64,000 nt of DNA from the NCBI GenBank assembly GCA_039000515.1, contig JBCFYV010000100.1, forward strand, positions 54,125,433 to 54,189,432. Direction: 5' to 3'. Source of the stretch: Timema cristinae. Its lineage: Eukaryota > Arthropoda > Insecta > Phasmatodea > Timematidae. The notes under the pieces are model-generated. The model was given only the letters and a program-made list of their open reading frames with translations, was not told where the DNA came from and did no database searches. Position numbers and translations under genes: made by a program. Below, one piece after another: positions 34,469 to 46,402 of this stretch; position 1 is the stretch's first letter, and each line of letters opens with the position of its first letter.

Positions 34469-35833
34469 AGTACAGACCAAAAGCAGTTGGTGCTTTTGCG
34501 GGCTTCCGGACAGTTTGATTATTTTCAGACGACTTCGTCGGTCGACCTTTTAATCGTCGCGTCGACAACCGGTGCAGACACAGCCACGAAGAGGATGGTC
34601 ACGGAAGAAACTACCATCGCCGATTTCGACGACGAGATCTTAGGGGCGAATTCGGATAACGAGGAGACTTCCGAAGAAAGTCCTGCAACGACGGAAGCAC
34701 CTTCGGCGATGACAACCTTGCCCCCTCCTCCTCCTTTGATGACCGCCGAACCCCTAGGAGAGACGACCACGACCACTGAGTCGCCGCCTACCACGACGAT
34801 GGTGCCGTTTAGCGAGACGACCACACCGACCACCACGACCACAACCACGGAGGAAACTATTACCACGTCGACTCCCACTCCCGTACTGGAAGGCTCCCCC
34901 TCAGGGGATGAACCAGTCACAAGCAGCCCTCCAAGTTCCACTGATCCACCAATCACCACTGAGTCCACCGCAACCCAACCACCGAACCGACCATTACAAC
35001 TATCACAGAACCGACAACTACACCACCGAACCGACAACTACTACAACTGAAGCGACAACTACAACCACCGAACCGACCATACAACAACAACTACTACAAC
35101 CACCGAACCAACCACTACAACAACAACCACTGAACCGACCAACTACAACTACTACAATCACCAACCGACCACAACAACAACAACACACAACCACCGAAAC
35201 AACCACCACTTCTGCACCGTATAACCCCACCCCCGCCGCCTCAAGATTCGTCTCTAGGATGACGGCCGCACCCATCGGCACCCCAAGCAGCACCCCCGCC
35301 ACCAACCTCTTCGATGATTTCAACTCCGTGTACCAGACAGCCCAGAGGAGAGAGGACACGGACGAAGGATCCTCATCCCTCCTACTCATATCCTCCCTCC
35401 GCAACCGTCTGACCACGCCGAGGGCGGAAAGGCGCATCTCCGACCAGGAGAACGACATCAACTACCAGCCGCCCGTGGGCAACTCCTTCACATCGTTCAA
35501 CCTCGGCCTCGACCGCCCCTCCCCGCCCTCTTCGCCTCCAGCCGCGCCTCGGTCGACTTCCCAGGCTACACCCCCACCCAGAGCCCTTACTACAATACCC
35601 CGCCCAGACCCCCGCGCACCCCAGTGCCATACGTCATCTTCGGGATATTCCCGAACAACACCGTGTTCCGGAAGTTTCCCAACTCGAACGTGAAGGAGAT
35701 CGTGAGTGAGAATGAGATCGCTAACAGACAGCCTTACTACCCGGAGCAGAGAGGGAACGACTACGACGTGTACCGTCCGACCGCCGGATACTCGGAGGGG
35801 AGGAACTTCAGTCCCTTCGTCTCCAGCGTCACG
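34469..35833 (+). CDS. Exon 8: mucin-like Thr/Pro repeats plus a conserved-looking aromatic block
   Basis: The exon is 1365 nt, a multiple of three, from CTGCAG|AGTACA to ACG|GTACTT. An alternative in-frame acceptor with a better pyrimidine tract is ATTTTCAG|ACG at 34529. The first part encodes an acidic Ser/Thr segment, then TTTTTES- and TTEPT-type repeats as in secreted mucins. The reading frame breaks within the repeats (about 34970-35170): TTEPT is found successively in all three frames. It breaks again near 35490-35550, after which the starting frame resumes as VDFPGYTPTQSPYYNTPPRP, then PYVIFGIFPNNTVFRKFPN and a Tyr-rich stretch. That last block (about 35558-35833) is the least repetitive and most domain-like part of the protein. 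A GTGAGT at 35702, also phase 0, may be an alternative donor. Consensus error in low-complexity DNA is the likeliest cause of the breaks. Confidence 0.72.
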
Positions 35834-36035
35834 GTACTTAGCCCTTTACTCAGCGGGAACACTAAGAAGTAGGGAATAAGAGAGAGACACGAGCCTCGCG
35901 TTAGTTCCACGTCCGGCCAATGAGGAATCTGATCACCACCGTCTAAAAGAGGCTTCAAGATAATAATAATCTACGAGCTGATAATATCAACCTCGATTAT
36001 CCGGATTGCTTTGTAACGACCCCACCATAGAGCTT

Positions 36036-36730
36036 AAGCGAAATAATATAAACTGATACAGAAACATCGAGAAAAGAGGAACATCTCCGTCACCAAATGA
36101 GCATGACAATCAATTTAAATTATTGTAAAGAAACTCCGTAAAAAAATATATTTTTGCTTATAGCTCAGAAAATATTGATTTTATAAAAATATATTCAAAA
36201 TGAAAGATTTTAATTTTGAATATAGCTACAACTTTACAACGATAAATTAATTCGTATCTCAAATATTTGCGGAGATATTATCAAAATTAGAAATTTCCGC
36301 CCATGTATTGTTCCTCTAAGGTCATTTTCATGGGCAAACGAGAATAGCCATTTTGTTTGTAATGATAAACAATGCCTAAGACACAAAATTTAATCAAAAT
36401 CTTTAAATCGGATTTGGAGAAAATCGATTTTTTTATCTTTTTCCCCTTTCAGTAAACTACCCTTAATTTCAGGGCTGTAAATCTAATTTCAAAAAACTCC
36501 TCAGGGAGCCTTATGAAAACCCTAGATACCAAACTCCAGCGTGATTAGTAAAATGGTTTCGGTACAGACAACAGACAGACGGTATCACTAAAACAACATT
36601 TTTCGGTTTTAAAGAGTTGTGAAACGTTGACATTTATCAAAATTTCAAATTAGATTTTTTTTACGATCACATTACATTCTCTCCGAGTGCTAGAGAGAAA
36701 GATATGCTTGCTACTCAACGCAAAAAAAAA
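36036..36730 (+). repeat. ACAGACAGAC dispersed repeat, copy 1 (intron 8)
   Basis: It shares TTTATAGCTCAGAAA-like, GTTTGTAATG, GTACAGACAACAGACAGACG and GTTGACATTTATCAAAAT with copies near 44900-45400, 57890-58130, 58790-59030 and 59690-60390. Flanks CGATTATCCGGATTG (about 35993) and GGCCGGATAATCGGGG (about 36768) are Tigger-like inverted ends. No ORF. Confidence 0.55.
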
Positions 36731-37609
36731 GAGGACACATTTAATATACAAATTAATTACTATCAAAGGCCGGATAATCGGGGTTGTACCATGCTACACA
36801 GGTATGTGAACTGAGTGTTATCACAAAATGTGACGTTTAATGGACGTTTAGGTGCCCAACCGGGTGCCTGATAGCATTAACGTTTCAGTAGCTTTTCTTC
36901 CCCCCTTATTGGCTGACCGTAGGGAATAAAAAAATGTCTTCCTCACCTTCAGAACTTTCTACGGCAAGACTTGATGACTTGATGACGTTATCGTGACATT
37001 TACGGAGGTGCTGGAATCGTTAACTTAATTATTACTTTTTACGTCTTATTTCTATTTCTTACTTCTTGTGTTTTCAATTTGTGTAAAGGGCTTGAGATAT
37101 TATTTACTATAGCATATCCTTAAAGTAAGACATATTTTCCGGCAGGTTTGTGGACCTGTCTATCAATTTATAAGGTTTTCTCAAGGTTTCTTAACGACTC
37201 GTCACTTTAAGTCGTTGTAATAAAAATAATAATAAATCTTGGGTCACACCTTTACCGAAAATATAGATCAAAATCTGTTTTGAGTGGCACAGTAACTAGC
37301 TTTGCTCTGAGGGCTCGAACCCAGGTTAGGGTGTTTACAGGAGAGAATAGCACATGTGTTTAGTAGTCCATTATAACAACAATATCCTAGGCTCTAGTCA
37401 TAATAATATTTTAAAGATCAAAACAAAACAAAAAAAACGTAAAAAAAATTTTAAACGTGATATTAGTATGGGGTGAAAGTAAAAAGAGTTGAGGTTAGTT
37501 AGTTTTTTTTACAGTTTATATTACAAATATTTTATTTGGTAAAATAAATCAATCGTTGGCTTCAGTAAATAAGTTTAGTTTAATTTTCCACACGTGGTAA
37601 CCAGTTACC

Positions 37610-37860
37610 CTCTTCTATGGCCGCGTGGTCTAACGCGCTACTCTCGCAGTAGACTAGACTGCCGATAACGAGGAGATAACAGGTTCGAATCTTGATCGAT
37701 TTTACTGAGGTTATTTTTCCTAAACAGTTTTCAACTCTTTCTTCCACGCAAATGCGGGTTCAATCCTCTATATTCAACCTTATTAATCCCTAAAACCATT
37801 AGCGTAATTAGTACATAAGCGGATAAACCGAACGGGTAGTAAGACGCGGTGCTTAGTTAA
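37610..37860 (+). mobile_element. SINE type C in intron 8
   Basis: The head is TCTATGGCCGCGTGGTCTAA then CGCGCTACTCTCGCAGTAGA, with B box CAGGTTCGAATC and tail CGAACGGGTAGTAAGACGCG. Confidence 0.8.
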
Positions 37861-39114
37861 AACACTTTCTAGATTGCTAGATGTAGAAAATTAAACTCAT
37901 CTAGTGGAGGGAGTCATATTCTATTTATATTTTTACCAAAAGGTTAATTGTTATAAAAATTGTAGACGTACTTATCTTAACCGTGATTTTTATAAAAAAA
38001 AAGCCCACTTTCGAACACCAACATTGATTGAAAGTCAATACAATTTTGTATTTTAGAAATATGTATTATTTAATTTATTAATTATTTTAAAGTTAATCTA
38101 AAAATTTATCAAAATCATTCAATTTTACTTCCTTGCGAGTTACTGTATCACTATAGATTTAAATAAATTTTTTTTTCGTTTCCGTTATTTTGGCAAAATG
38201 GATTTCTATTTTTTTTTTTCAAATAAGGGGTTTCCTATGAAAAATCAGACCTTACATCACACCTTAAAAGTACGAATTAATTATTGCTCATTTTAAAATG
38301 GGAGTTTTTTTATAAGATGTATATTAATTACTTTTTATTTTATTATTATTAATTTATATTATTATATATATTATTATTGGTAGGTACCAGTATTTGAACT
38401 GTTGACCTTTCACAATTGAGGTGTACAGTCAAGGTTCAAACATAAAGTTCCTTGTATCACTTTGTGTTTAGTAACAGAATTTACCACCCACGGTAATTAA
38501 TTAATTAATTTGTTTTAAGAAACACCTACAGTCATATAAATGTATATAAATAGATTTATATAGTAAAAAATATCCTATTACTAACAATATTAACCTTTTT
38601 TTTAATAAACTAATTTCAATCCGACTATACATTACTTATTAGAAATGTACGTACTTTAATATTTAATTGATAACTATTATTTGTTTAGCTAACATTAATT
38701 ATAAAGATCTGTAATTGCTATAAACATAACTTTTAAAATAAGCAATATTAATACGTAGTTTTGAGTAACACTGAAAATGTATTTTAAATTAAAACAATAT
38801 CGCTGCTAAACTAATTATTTTGTATAATGGTGGTTAACTAATATTATAATCATATATATAATGTGGATAAAAATATGCCATTCAATAACTTATATATATT
38901 TCAGATTTTACAGTAACATCAATTTAAAAAAAATTCTCATTTTCGTTGACAAATAAAGAAAGACATTATAATTTTGACTTATTGATAAACCTCTAAAAGG
39001 GGGGGGGGGGATGTGGAAGATAAACGAACAATTTTTAAGCCAAATTCACCTAAAACAACTTCAAAATTACATGATGCTTTTGATCCTATTGGTGAAACAC
39101 ATAAAATGTGTTTT

Positions 39115-39355
39115 TTTAATCACCTCGTCTTACTACCCGTTTGGTTTACGCATCTATATATATGTACTAATTACCATAATATGTTAGGGATTAGGAAAGT
39201 TGAATTTAGAGGACGTGTATATGAATTTGCATGGAGAGAGAGTGAAAACGTTTAGGGAAAATAACCTCAGTATAATCTATCGAGATTCCAACCTCTGTCT
39301 CCCCGTAATCTCCAGTCTAGTCTCTGTGCAAGAGTGACTTATAGTACCAGTGGGC
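39115..39355 (-). mobile_element. SINE type C (degraded)
   Basis: The reverse tail ATCACCTCGTCTTACTACCC and a diverged B-box region (GAGATTCCAACCTCTGTC) remain. Confidence 0.55.
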
Positions 39356-39475
39356 GGCAATCGTTTCTACGCTCTAATTTGGCTTTTCCGCGTCCATAAC
39401 TCTTAATATTTTAAACTCTTAAATTCAATATTTTCACAAATACTTATGTCACTAACGTTATAGGAAAGAAGTAGA

Positions 39476-39852
39476 ATAAAATGTGGATGTAGGGGACGCG
39501 AGATAAAGTTTTTTTAATAGCCACACTTTTTTTTGACAAAATAAATAAAACATTTCTCCAGTAGAAACATAAGTTATTTTATTCACATGGTGATATCAAC
39601 AGTTGTTGAATATCTTTCGAAGGTGTCCTGGAATTTAATGACAACTTTTCTCTTCATTTAAAAAGTTTCTTATCTAATGCTGCTATGCTCATGTCAGATA
39701 TTCAACAACTGTTGATATCACCAAGTGGAGGAAATTAAATTTTTTTGTTTCTACTGGAACAACATTTGATTTATTTTGGTCAAAAAAAGTTTTGCTATAA
39801 AACCTGCAAACACAATGACCTTATCTCGCCTCGCCTACATCCTCACCTTAAA
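39476..39852. mobile_element. Palindromic MITE, copy 5, in intron 8
   Basis: The arms GGTGATATCAACAGTTGTTG and CAACAACTGTTGATATCACC are perfect. The ends are TGTGGATGTAGGGGACGCGA and CGCCTACATCCTCACCTTAA. Confidence 0.75.
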
Positions 39853-40199
39853 TTACCGCTTATATCCAATGACATAATTATTTTAAAAGTACGTAATATA
39901 TTTGTTAGTTTAAAACATTCAAAGATTGACTTAATCAAGATCTACCTTTCTTTTACACGATAGACTCAAAATTACCAACGACCCCTGCTAAAGACAATTT
40001 AAAAATAAACAAATGGGTTCACTATAAACGAAACGACAAATATAAAAGTTACAAAGAAACATTACCATTATCTAATTTATTTTCTGAATCGACTGGCAGC
40101 ACACAAATTACCTTTATCTTAGTACAGACACAACATCCAGTCTCCCAAACGTTGATATATCAACCCCACTTTCAATCAATGATACATTTTTTAAACAGC

Positions 40200-40450
40200 T
40201 TCACTTGCCGACCACATGGTTTAAGGCGTCACTCTCGTATTGGACTGTCCTGCTGATGAAGGGTAGATCGGGGTTCGAATCTTGGTCGAGTCTACTGAAG
40301 GTGTTTTTTTCCTAAGTGGTTTCTAACTCTCCTCCCACGCCAATATAGGTAGATTACCTCTAAAATGGTTCCTTCTTCATATCTACCCTATTAGAGTAAT
40401 TATCATATATGCGTATAACCTGAACATGTAGTAAGATGCGGAGATGATTT
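40200..40450 (+). mobile_element. SINE type C in intron 8 near exon 9
   Basis: The head is CTTCACTTGCCGACCACATG, the B box GGGGTTCGAATCTTGG and the tail CTGAACATGTAGTAAGATGC. Confidence 0.65.
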
Positions 40451-40600
40451 TTTTTAAAAAGATACATTTTGAACATGCCCGGAATAAAACCAGGTTCCTT
40501 TAGTTCAGTAGACAGACACACTATAGACTGAGCCACGATGTCGGATGTGTAGGCCGCGCAGTATTTCCTCGTGGTCAGCTTCATGTCTGTTGTATTCAAG

Positions 40601-41361
40601 GTCACCCCCTCCACGACGGAAAGAACATTCCCCGGCCCGTCTGAGAGTGACGAAGAAGAGGAGAACCATCTGTTGCTGTTCCTAAGCGTCAACAGGGGGG
40701 CATCTTCCTCGACGGAGCAGTCGGAAGTCGATGTCCGCATCGGAGAACCTTCCACGGTCGTGTTCACTTCGACAGAGACCCCGAGCTCGATCGGGGAACC
40801 TTCTTCCCTGGTGCTGGTCTCGACAGAACCACCATCTTCGACACACCAACAAACAACAGAGCCTTCACTACTCCACAACAACGGAACCTTCCACCACAAA
40901 CAACGGAGCCTTCACCACATCCACAACAACGGAACCTTCACACCCACAACAACGGAACCTTCCACCCAACATACCACAACAACGGAACCTTCCACCACAA
41001 CCACTAACAACAACAACCTTCCACCACAACCACAACAACAGAACCTTCCACCACAACCACTACCACAACAACGGAGCCTTCAACCACAACCTCTACCACA
41101 ACAACGGAGCCTTCAACCACATCCACAACAACGGAGCCTTCAACCACATCCACAACAACGGAGCCTTCAACCACAACCACAACAACAGAGCCTTCCACCA
41201 CAGCCACCTCCACTGCGACAGTGTTTGTGGTGACGCCCGCGCAGTCCGACGACAAGCCGCTAGGGGCACCCAAGTCTCCAGACTCAAGCGGCAAGGAGAG
41301 CGTCCCTGGTGGCAAGAACCCGCCTGGTTCCCTCCCAGACATCTCCGGACTGGGAAACTCT
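40601..41361 (+). CDS. Exon 9: second Thr/Glu/Pro/Ser repeat exon (apparent frameshift)
   Basis: The acceptor is TGTATTCAAG and the donor TCT|GTGAGT. The exon opens with VTPSTTERTFPGPSESDEEE and continues to about 40860 in one frame. It then runs through a run of ACAACGGAGCCTTCAACCAC-like units encoding TTEPSTT repeats. The repeat register moves between frames, and from about 41028 the correct frame ends TATVFVVTPAQSDDKPLGAP and DISGLGNS. The exon length, 761 nt, is not a multiple of three although both borders read as phase 0, so the net shift must lie inside the repeats. Mucin-like Thr/Ser repeats usually carry O-glycans on extracellular proteins. That role here is inference, since no signal peptide has been seen. 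Confidence 0.7.
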
Positions 41362-41467
41362 GTGAGTCTCTTATACCGCCGCCAGCGATGACACGCTAAT
41401 AGCGGTGACTAGCTCAACTAAAGCAGGATTTTAAAATACAATGATCGCTCTAGAGATGTAAGTATTT

Positions 41468-41695
41468 ACACCGGTAGGACGCGTGGCTAAGGCGTCAGTC
41501 GCGTTTAGACTTGAGGGTCCGTGGTTTGAATCACGAGCGGGTGTAATTAAGCGGCTCCCCCCCTAGACGGTTTCCCCACTCTCCTTCCCCGCAAATGCGC
41601 GTACATTTACTCTAAACGTGACCTTCTTCATCCCTATCCCATTAGCTAAAATATACATATGGTGCGGATGGGTAGTAAGAAGTGGTACTCGTGGA
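41468..41695 (+). mobile_element. SINE type C-like, just after exon 9
   Basis: The head GGTAGGACGCGTGGCTAAGG and B box GTGGTTTGAATCACGAG are followed by the tail GATGGGTAGTAAGAAGTGGT. Confidence 0.6.
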
Positions 41696-42254
41696 CGTGG
41701 AGGTGGGGGGGGAGGTCAGTCTACCTATTATATACCTACATAACCTACCTATAGTCCATTCGACAATGGAGTGGTGGAAGCGAGCGGACAGCAAGAGTTA
41801 CCAGATAAACTCTCATGTATCCATTCGCCAAACCATAACTGAGGGGTCACAACTTACACACATACTTGCTTTCGATGTCCAACATTTTATCAAATTTAGT
41901 GATTTAAGAACGTCTTCGATTGGGAAGGAAATCTGCAGTTGAAAAACAAGGTTAGAACTAGCTGTCTATTGTAAATATCAGATCATTCTCAAACTAATAT
42001 ACAATTTTTCTTAACTTATACATCTCACGATCTATTTTATTTGTATTTCTTTATTTCTGCACCTTAAGCATGCTTCAAACTGTCAGACTTCTTATAAACT
42101 TGGACGTCGTTGTGCATGAGAGTCTATATAAAGGGCCTACGATCCTTCTTCTACATCTACATCTAGGCTAAGGATGAACATATACTATTTGGTATAGCGA
42201 GTAAATTTTTATTATTGTGTTGGTATCAAATCTTCTGTAACCACCCAGTTTACA

Positions 42255-42600
42255 AAACAATTGAAATAATGATAAAACCCTTTATTTGCTCAAAATAAAT
42301 CAAATATTGTTTCAGTAGAAACCTATGAGTTTAATTTTCTTCACGTGGTGATATCAACAGTTGTTGACTATCTGTCATGGCGGCGTTAGATGAGAAACTT
42401 TTTGAATGAAGAGAAAAGTTGACATTAAATTTCCAGGACACCCTCGTCAGATATTCAACAACTGTTGATATCACCACGTGGAGAAAACTAAACTCTTATG
42501 TTTCTATTGGAGTAATATTTGATTTTTTTTTTTACAAAAAAAGGTTTTGATATAAAACTGCATAAACACTTATCTTAACTCGCGTCCCCTACACAACCAG
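42255..42600. mobile_element. Palindromic MITE, copy 6, in intron 9
   Basis: The arms ACGTGGTGATATCAACAGTT and AACTGTTGATATCACCACGT are perfect. The left end is incomplete, and the right end is CGCGTCCCCTACACAACC. Confidence 0.72.
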
Positions 42601-42935
42601 ATTTAGCTAATTAAATGCCATATTCTAGTTTTCCTATGATTGGTTTGTTTGGTATATGCAGATTTTAGCCATTAAAAAAATGTTTATGACATCACACCAC
42701 TTAGATTTAAATAAGTCTTTTAGTAATTTTTTAACAAAAAAAATATCAATCAACAAGGATTAAATCATTGAAATTACGAGAGTGTATATATAGAGAAGAC
42801 CACAATTAAATAAATTTAAATTAGTTATAAAATTACATTTGAACTCAGGTATAGTAAAAAAAAAAATCAACCAAATCTAATCATTTTAAGTATATAATTA
42901 AAGGTATCTAACAATTGTATGTTGTGTCATGTTAG

Positions 42936-43010
42936 CTTCAAGGTCAAATAAGATCGTCTTCACCTCGGCCAACCGGAAACCAAGAATCACCCTCGGCCCT
43001 CGCCAATAGG
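42936..43010 (+). CDS. Exon 10 (candidate): short Ser/Pro exon
   Basis: This is a 75-nt candidate encoding 25 codons, LQGQIRSSSPRPTGNQESPS followed by ALANR. It lies between GTGTCATGTTAG and AGG|GTGAGT, a consensus-grade donor. Both borders are phase 0 and the Ser/Pro/Arg composition fits the rest of the gene. It is GC-rich inside an AT-rich intron. The acceptor is only moderately pyrimidine-rich, and the exon is too short for an ORF search, so support rests on phase, donor and composition. Confidence 0.55.
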
Positions 43011-44609
43011 GTGAGTAAACAAATCGATACGATCGAAAAATCACATACTGATTGTTAATTGTAAAAGTGAAGTTGAGGTTAAGACAATGATTGGAGGTCA
43101 AATTGCATCTTATCTCTGATAAAGCCACTGATTAGTTATCGGTTTTGTAACCGGCTCTTAAAGAAGGTGAACTGATACGACCAATCGAGTTGGAACTAAT
43201 CGATACTTAACTAACAACTCTATAATTTTATAATAATAAACATTGATGAAAATAAAGACAAAACTAATGAGTGCAGATTTAATTTTTTAAAAAAGACCGC
43301 CTAGAGAAAAAAAGGAAAAATGTAGAAAAATTCAATTAAAAAAGTGACATCTTTTATTCTGTGTTCTATAGTAGAAATAGTCAAAAATACATTTAAACGC
43401 AAATAGAGTAATATTTCGGCAAACAAAAAGATAAGAAGAATAATTTTATACAAATACTAAAAACCTACTCCATTTTAAATTAAAAAAGAAACTGTTTGGA
43501 GACACTTTTTGAATTCAAAATGGAATATTAATTCATAAGTAATTGAGGTAATAATTGTGATTGGAAAAATAGATAGGGATATTGAAAATATTTCGTTCGA
43601 TGCAATTATTCTTACGTAAATAAATATAACTAATATTCCACCTAAAAATACAAGAAAAAGTAAACAAGAGAATCAGAAAGTTGAAGTAATTGTTACCATT
43701 TACTAAACAGGTTAAAATTGTCTGAGAAATAATTATTAATCAAATTGCTAAAGGGTGACTTATATATATTAAAAATGTTCTTATTATAATGGTTACTATT
43801 CTTATAATCAGATAATATTTTATTAAATATTGTCACCCTTCCCCTCTGTCCTTATGTGGGCCTAGTTGTCAGGATGGGTTGCGGTTGAGGATGGGGGGAA
43901 GTGACTGGGTTCTGATTGTGTCGGTTTGTAATCGACGTCCGGCTTGGGTTTTTATGGTTTTATTGTTATATCTTGCTCTATTACAAAATGTGATGTTGAT
44001 AAGAAATATTATAGGATAAGGAAAAACTCAATAGATTTAATCAGAAGCTCGTGACAGATAGAAGTATGCTAGAAATGCTTAACCAATGGCCTGACTGGCC
44101 TCTAGGTTTATGAACACCAGTACTCCGGGCTCGATGGTAGCCCTCCAATACATGTACTGATTATCTAGCGTCCTAGCACGCGTGACCCCAAAAATGGGAA
44201 GTGTAACCCCCTAGACTCGATGGTGAATAGTCATCCCTGTTAGTTCGAAATATCGCACTATTTATAATACAACTTGGCCTGATTTACCGTGAGAAATGCT
44301 GACAGTCTGTTTATGTTGTCAGCGCTTATGTTCTATTTGTTTACAAGCTAATAATAACAACTTGCAACACTCGTTTTGTCACTCACAATCCACAACCCAA
44401 CAAATGTTAAACAAACACACGCCTCAATTTAGGCCGTGTCGATTAAAATATTAATTTTGGGAATTAATGATAAAGTTTATATTAACCCTGTTTTCTGAAT
44501 TTTAAAGGTATATACCTGTTTCTTATTTACAAGACCATAACACCTCTCTGTGTAGCATACAAATAAAAGCTCCCCTGTCCCTCTTAAGGCACCTTGTCCC
44601 GTGTTACAG

Positions 44610-44672
44610 ATAATAGAGATGGCCTTGCAGAGACAGAAAGCAGTGACTTCTTCGGAGTTTGTTGGTTCAGCG
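44610..44672 (+). CDS. Exon 11 (candidate micro-exon)
   Basis: This 63-nt micro-exon has 21 codons, IIEMALQRQKAVTSSEFVGS plus A, between CCCGTGTTACAG and GCG|GTGAGC. It is phase 0 at both ends, so including or skipping it keeps the frame. The splice sites are both good. It is less repetitive than its neighbours. Confidence 0.62.
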
Positions 44673-45517
44673 GTGAGCGAACTAGAACTATCTTTATATA
44701 CTTAAGTCTTTGGGACTTTAGGTGAACTAGAACTTAAAGACTTAGGACCGAGATTTCTAATAACAACAGTTAACTCTCTGAATGTTAGGGCCAAGACTAT
44801 GGAAGCTACTAACTATCAATGACTTGAACTAAAAGATTTGATACGACACAAACGTACATACTTTCTTATCACATAGTCTATAATATTTGTAAAAAAGTTT
44901 TCAAAAACCATTTATCAGTAACCTACTCTTTAATAAGTTTTACCCGGACAAACATTATTTTGAAAATCGTATGAAACCACCCTTCAGATATAGATTTTAA
45001 CCAAATACTTAAAACAATCAAATTTATTAAACTATTTTTTTTTGTCCAAAAATCAGTAAACTACCTCTAAATATTTTTTTCTCTAAATAAAAAATGTACA
45101 GTGTTATTTATACCAATTTTAAACAGAATCGTTAAAACAAGTTTTTGAAAAGTTAATAATTTTCAAAATTTATTCATTAGTAAATTCTACCCTTAATTTT
45201 TAGGGCTGAAATCATAATCAAGATTTAGCCTCGAGGTCTAACTAATGTATATAACATCTAAATAACAAGTTTGAATAAAATCCACTAATTACTAAACCGT
45301 TTATGCTGCAGCCCCAAGTACAGACAGACAGACAGACATTCATGAGAATACACAGAAGGACAGACACTTTTAAATACCTATTTTTTGAGTTCTAGGTCAG
45401 TTAAAACGTAAATAATTAACATAATCTCTAGCTCTAGTGAAGAGGAGCTGTGTTGCGGGTAAGCTCGCAGCCACACCCAGGAGCAGCTTATACCCCTCTA
45501 CCCCCCCTTGTTCACAG

Positions 45518-45673
45518 TCCACCCCTAGAAGTGTCATGGTGAGCACAGCCGGGGCAGAGAACGAGCTGCTCAGACTGCTAGGACAATCGGCCGGGAGACT
45601 GCCTCAGAGCCCGACCACTCTCAAAGGAACTGCACCAGACTCGACAGCCTTGCTCGCCCTGCTGCAGAACTCG
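45518..45673 (+). CDS. Exon 12 of the Ser/Thr/Arg-rich gene
   Basis: This exon encodes 52 codons in phase 0-0, from STPRSVMVSTAGAENELLRL to DSTALLALLQNS. It follows a long C/T tract ending TTGTTCACAG, with donor TCG|GTCAGT. It holds two Leu-rich patches, ENELLRLLGQS and TALLALLQNS, which could form short amphipathic helices. The same frame stays open upstream to 45437 (AATPRSSLYPST), so a longer 5' form is possible, but the only phase-0 acceptor with a strong pyrimidine tract is the one chosen. Confidence 0.78.
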
Positions 45674-45779
45674 GTCAGTAACCAACCAACTGTGCCACGG
45701 GCCCGTTCAGAAATACAATGACAACAAACCTTTCAGGGTGATTTCATACTCTGTAGACGAAAAACACCGTGGCGTCAAC

Positions 45780-46035
45780 TCCCGATCGAGCGGCCACCGT
45801 CTGTTGGTGAATATAGTACCAACCTCTGTGGATATAGGGTATCATGTCGTCAGAATAATGAACCCTTCAGCCGTTAATCTCATCTATCTAGACCGGAGCT
45901 GCTACCTCTTCCACTAAAGTAGCTTCTTCATTTGTTCTCGCGAGGCTGAGTTAACCTCGTTACAGACCAACTGCTTCACAGATAAGTCTGAAAGTGCCAG
46001 GGATCGAACCCAGAACTCCAGGAACTCTGACCACT
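45780..46035 (-). mobile_element. SINE type D in intron 12
   Basis: The reverse copy has GCCAGGGATCGAACCCAGAA (B-box complement) and AGGCTGAGTTAACCTCGTTA (body). It starts about 105 bases after exon 12. Confidence 0.6.
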
Positions 46036-46402
46036 GGTAAATAGAAGAGGTCCCTCTACCTCTGAACGGTTGTATGAATATCAGCATCAGGCCCCGGAAT
46101 TTGAGGACATGTCATCATTTGTTTTGGAACATCACAGACAATCTTCATGTGTACATAAAATCTGTTCATAATCCTCTGGTTGTGGACACGTTTTATATAG
46201 GTCATTCGGTCATTTTGGATCTTTAGGTTATATTTTTTTCTGTTTGCGTCATTTTTTGTTCATTATTAGGCATTTATGATGAAAAGTATATTTGTTAGTT
46301 ACTATCAAAATTGTATAAATGTTTCCAGCCCATAGTTGTCGGAATGATAAGCTAATGTAGGCCATGAACTTTGTATCTGCTTTGCTTATTTGGTTGTAAA
46401 AT

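Larger units (their letters stand above)
35834..40600 (+). other. Intron 8 with several transposon remnants
   Basis: This 4.8-kb intron holds the dispersed ACAGACAGAC repeat (about 36040-36720), flanked by Tigger-like TIR traces, plus SINE copies at 37610, 39115 and 40200 and a palindromic MITE at 39476. The SINE at 40200-40450 ends about 150 bp before the acceptor of exon 9. No additional exon was recognised. Confidence 0.5.

Noticed and set aside
34525..35461. Val-rich reverse frames opposite exon 8
   Set aside because: Poly-Val arises from reading Thr codons ACC/ACA/ACG in reverse; these are shadows of the mucin-like repeats.
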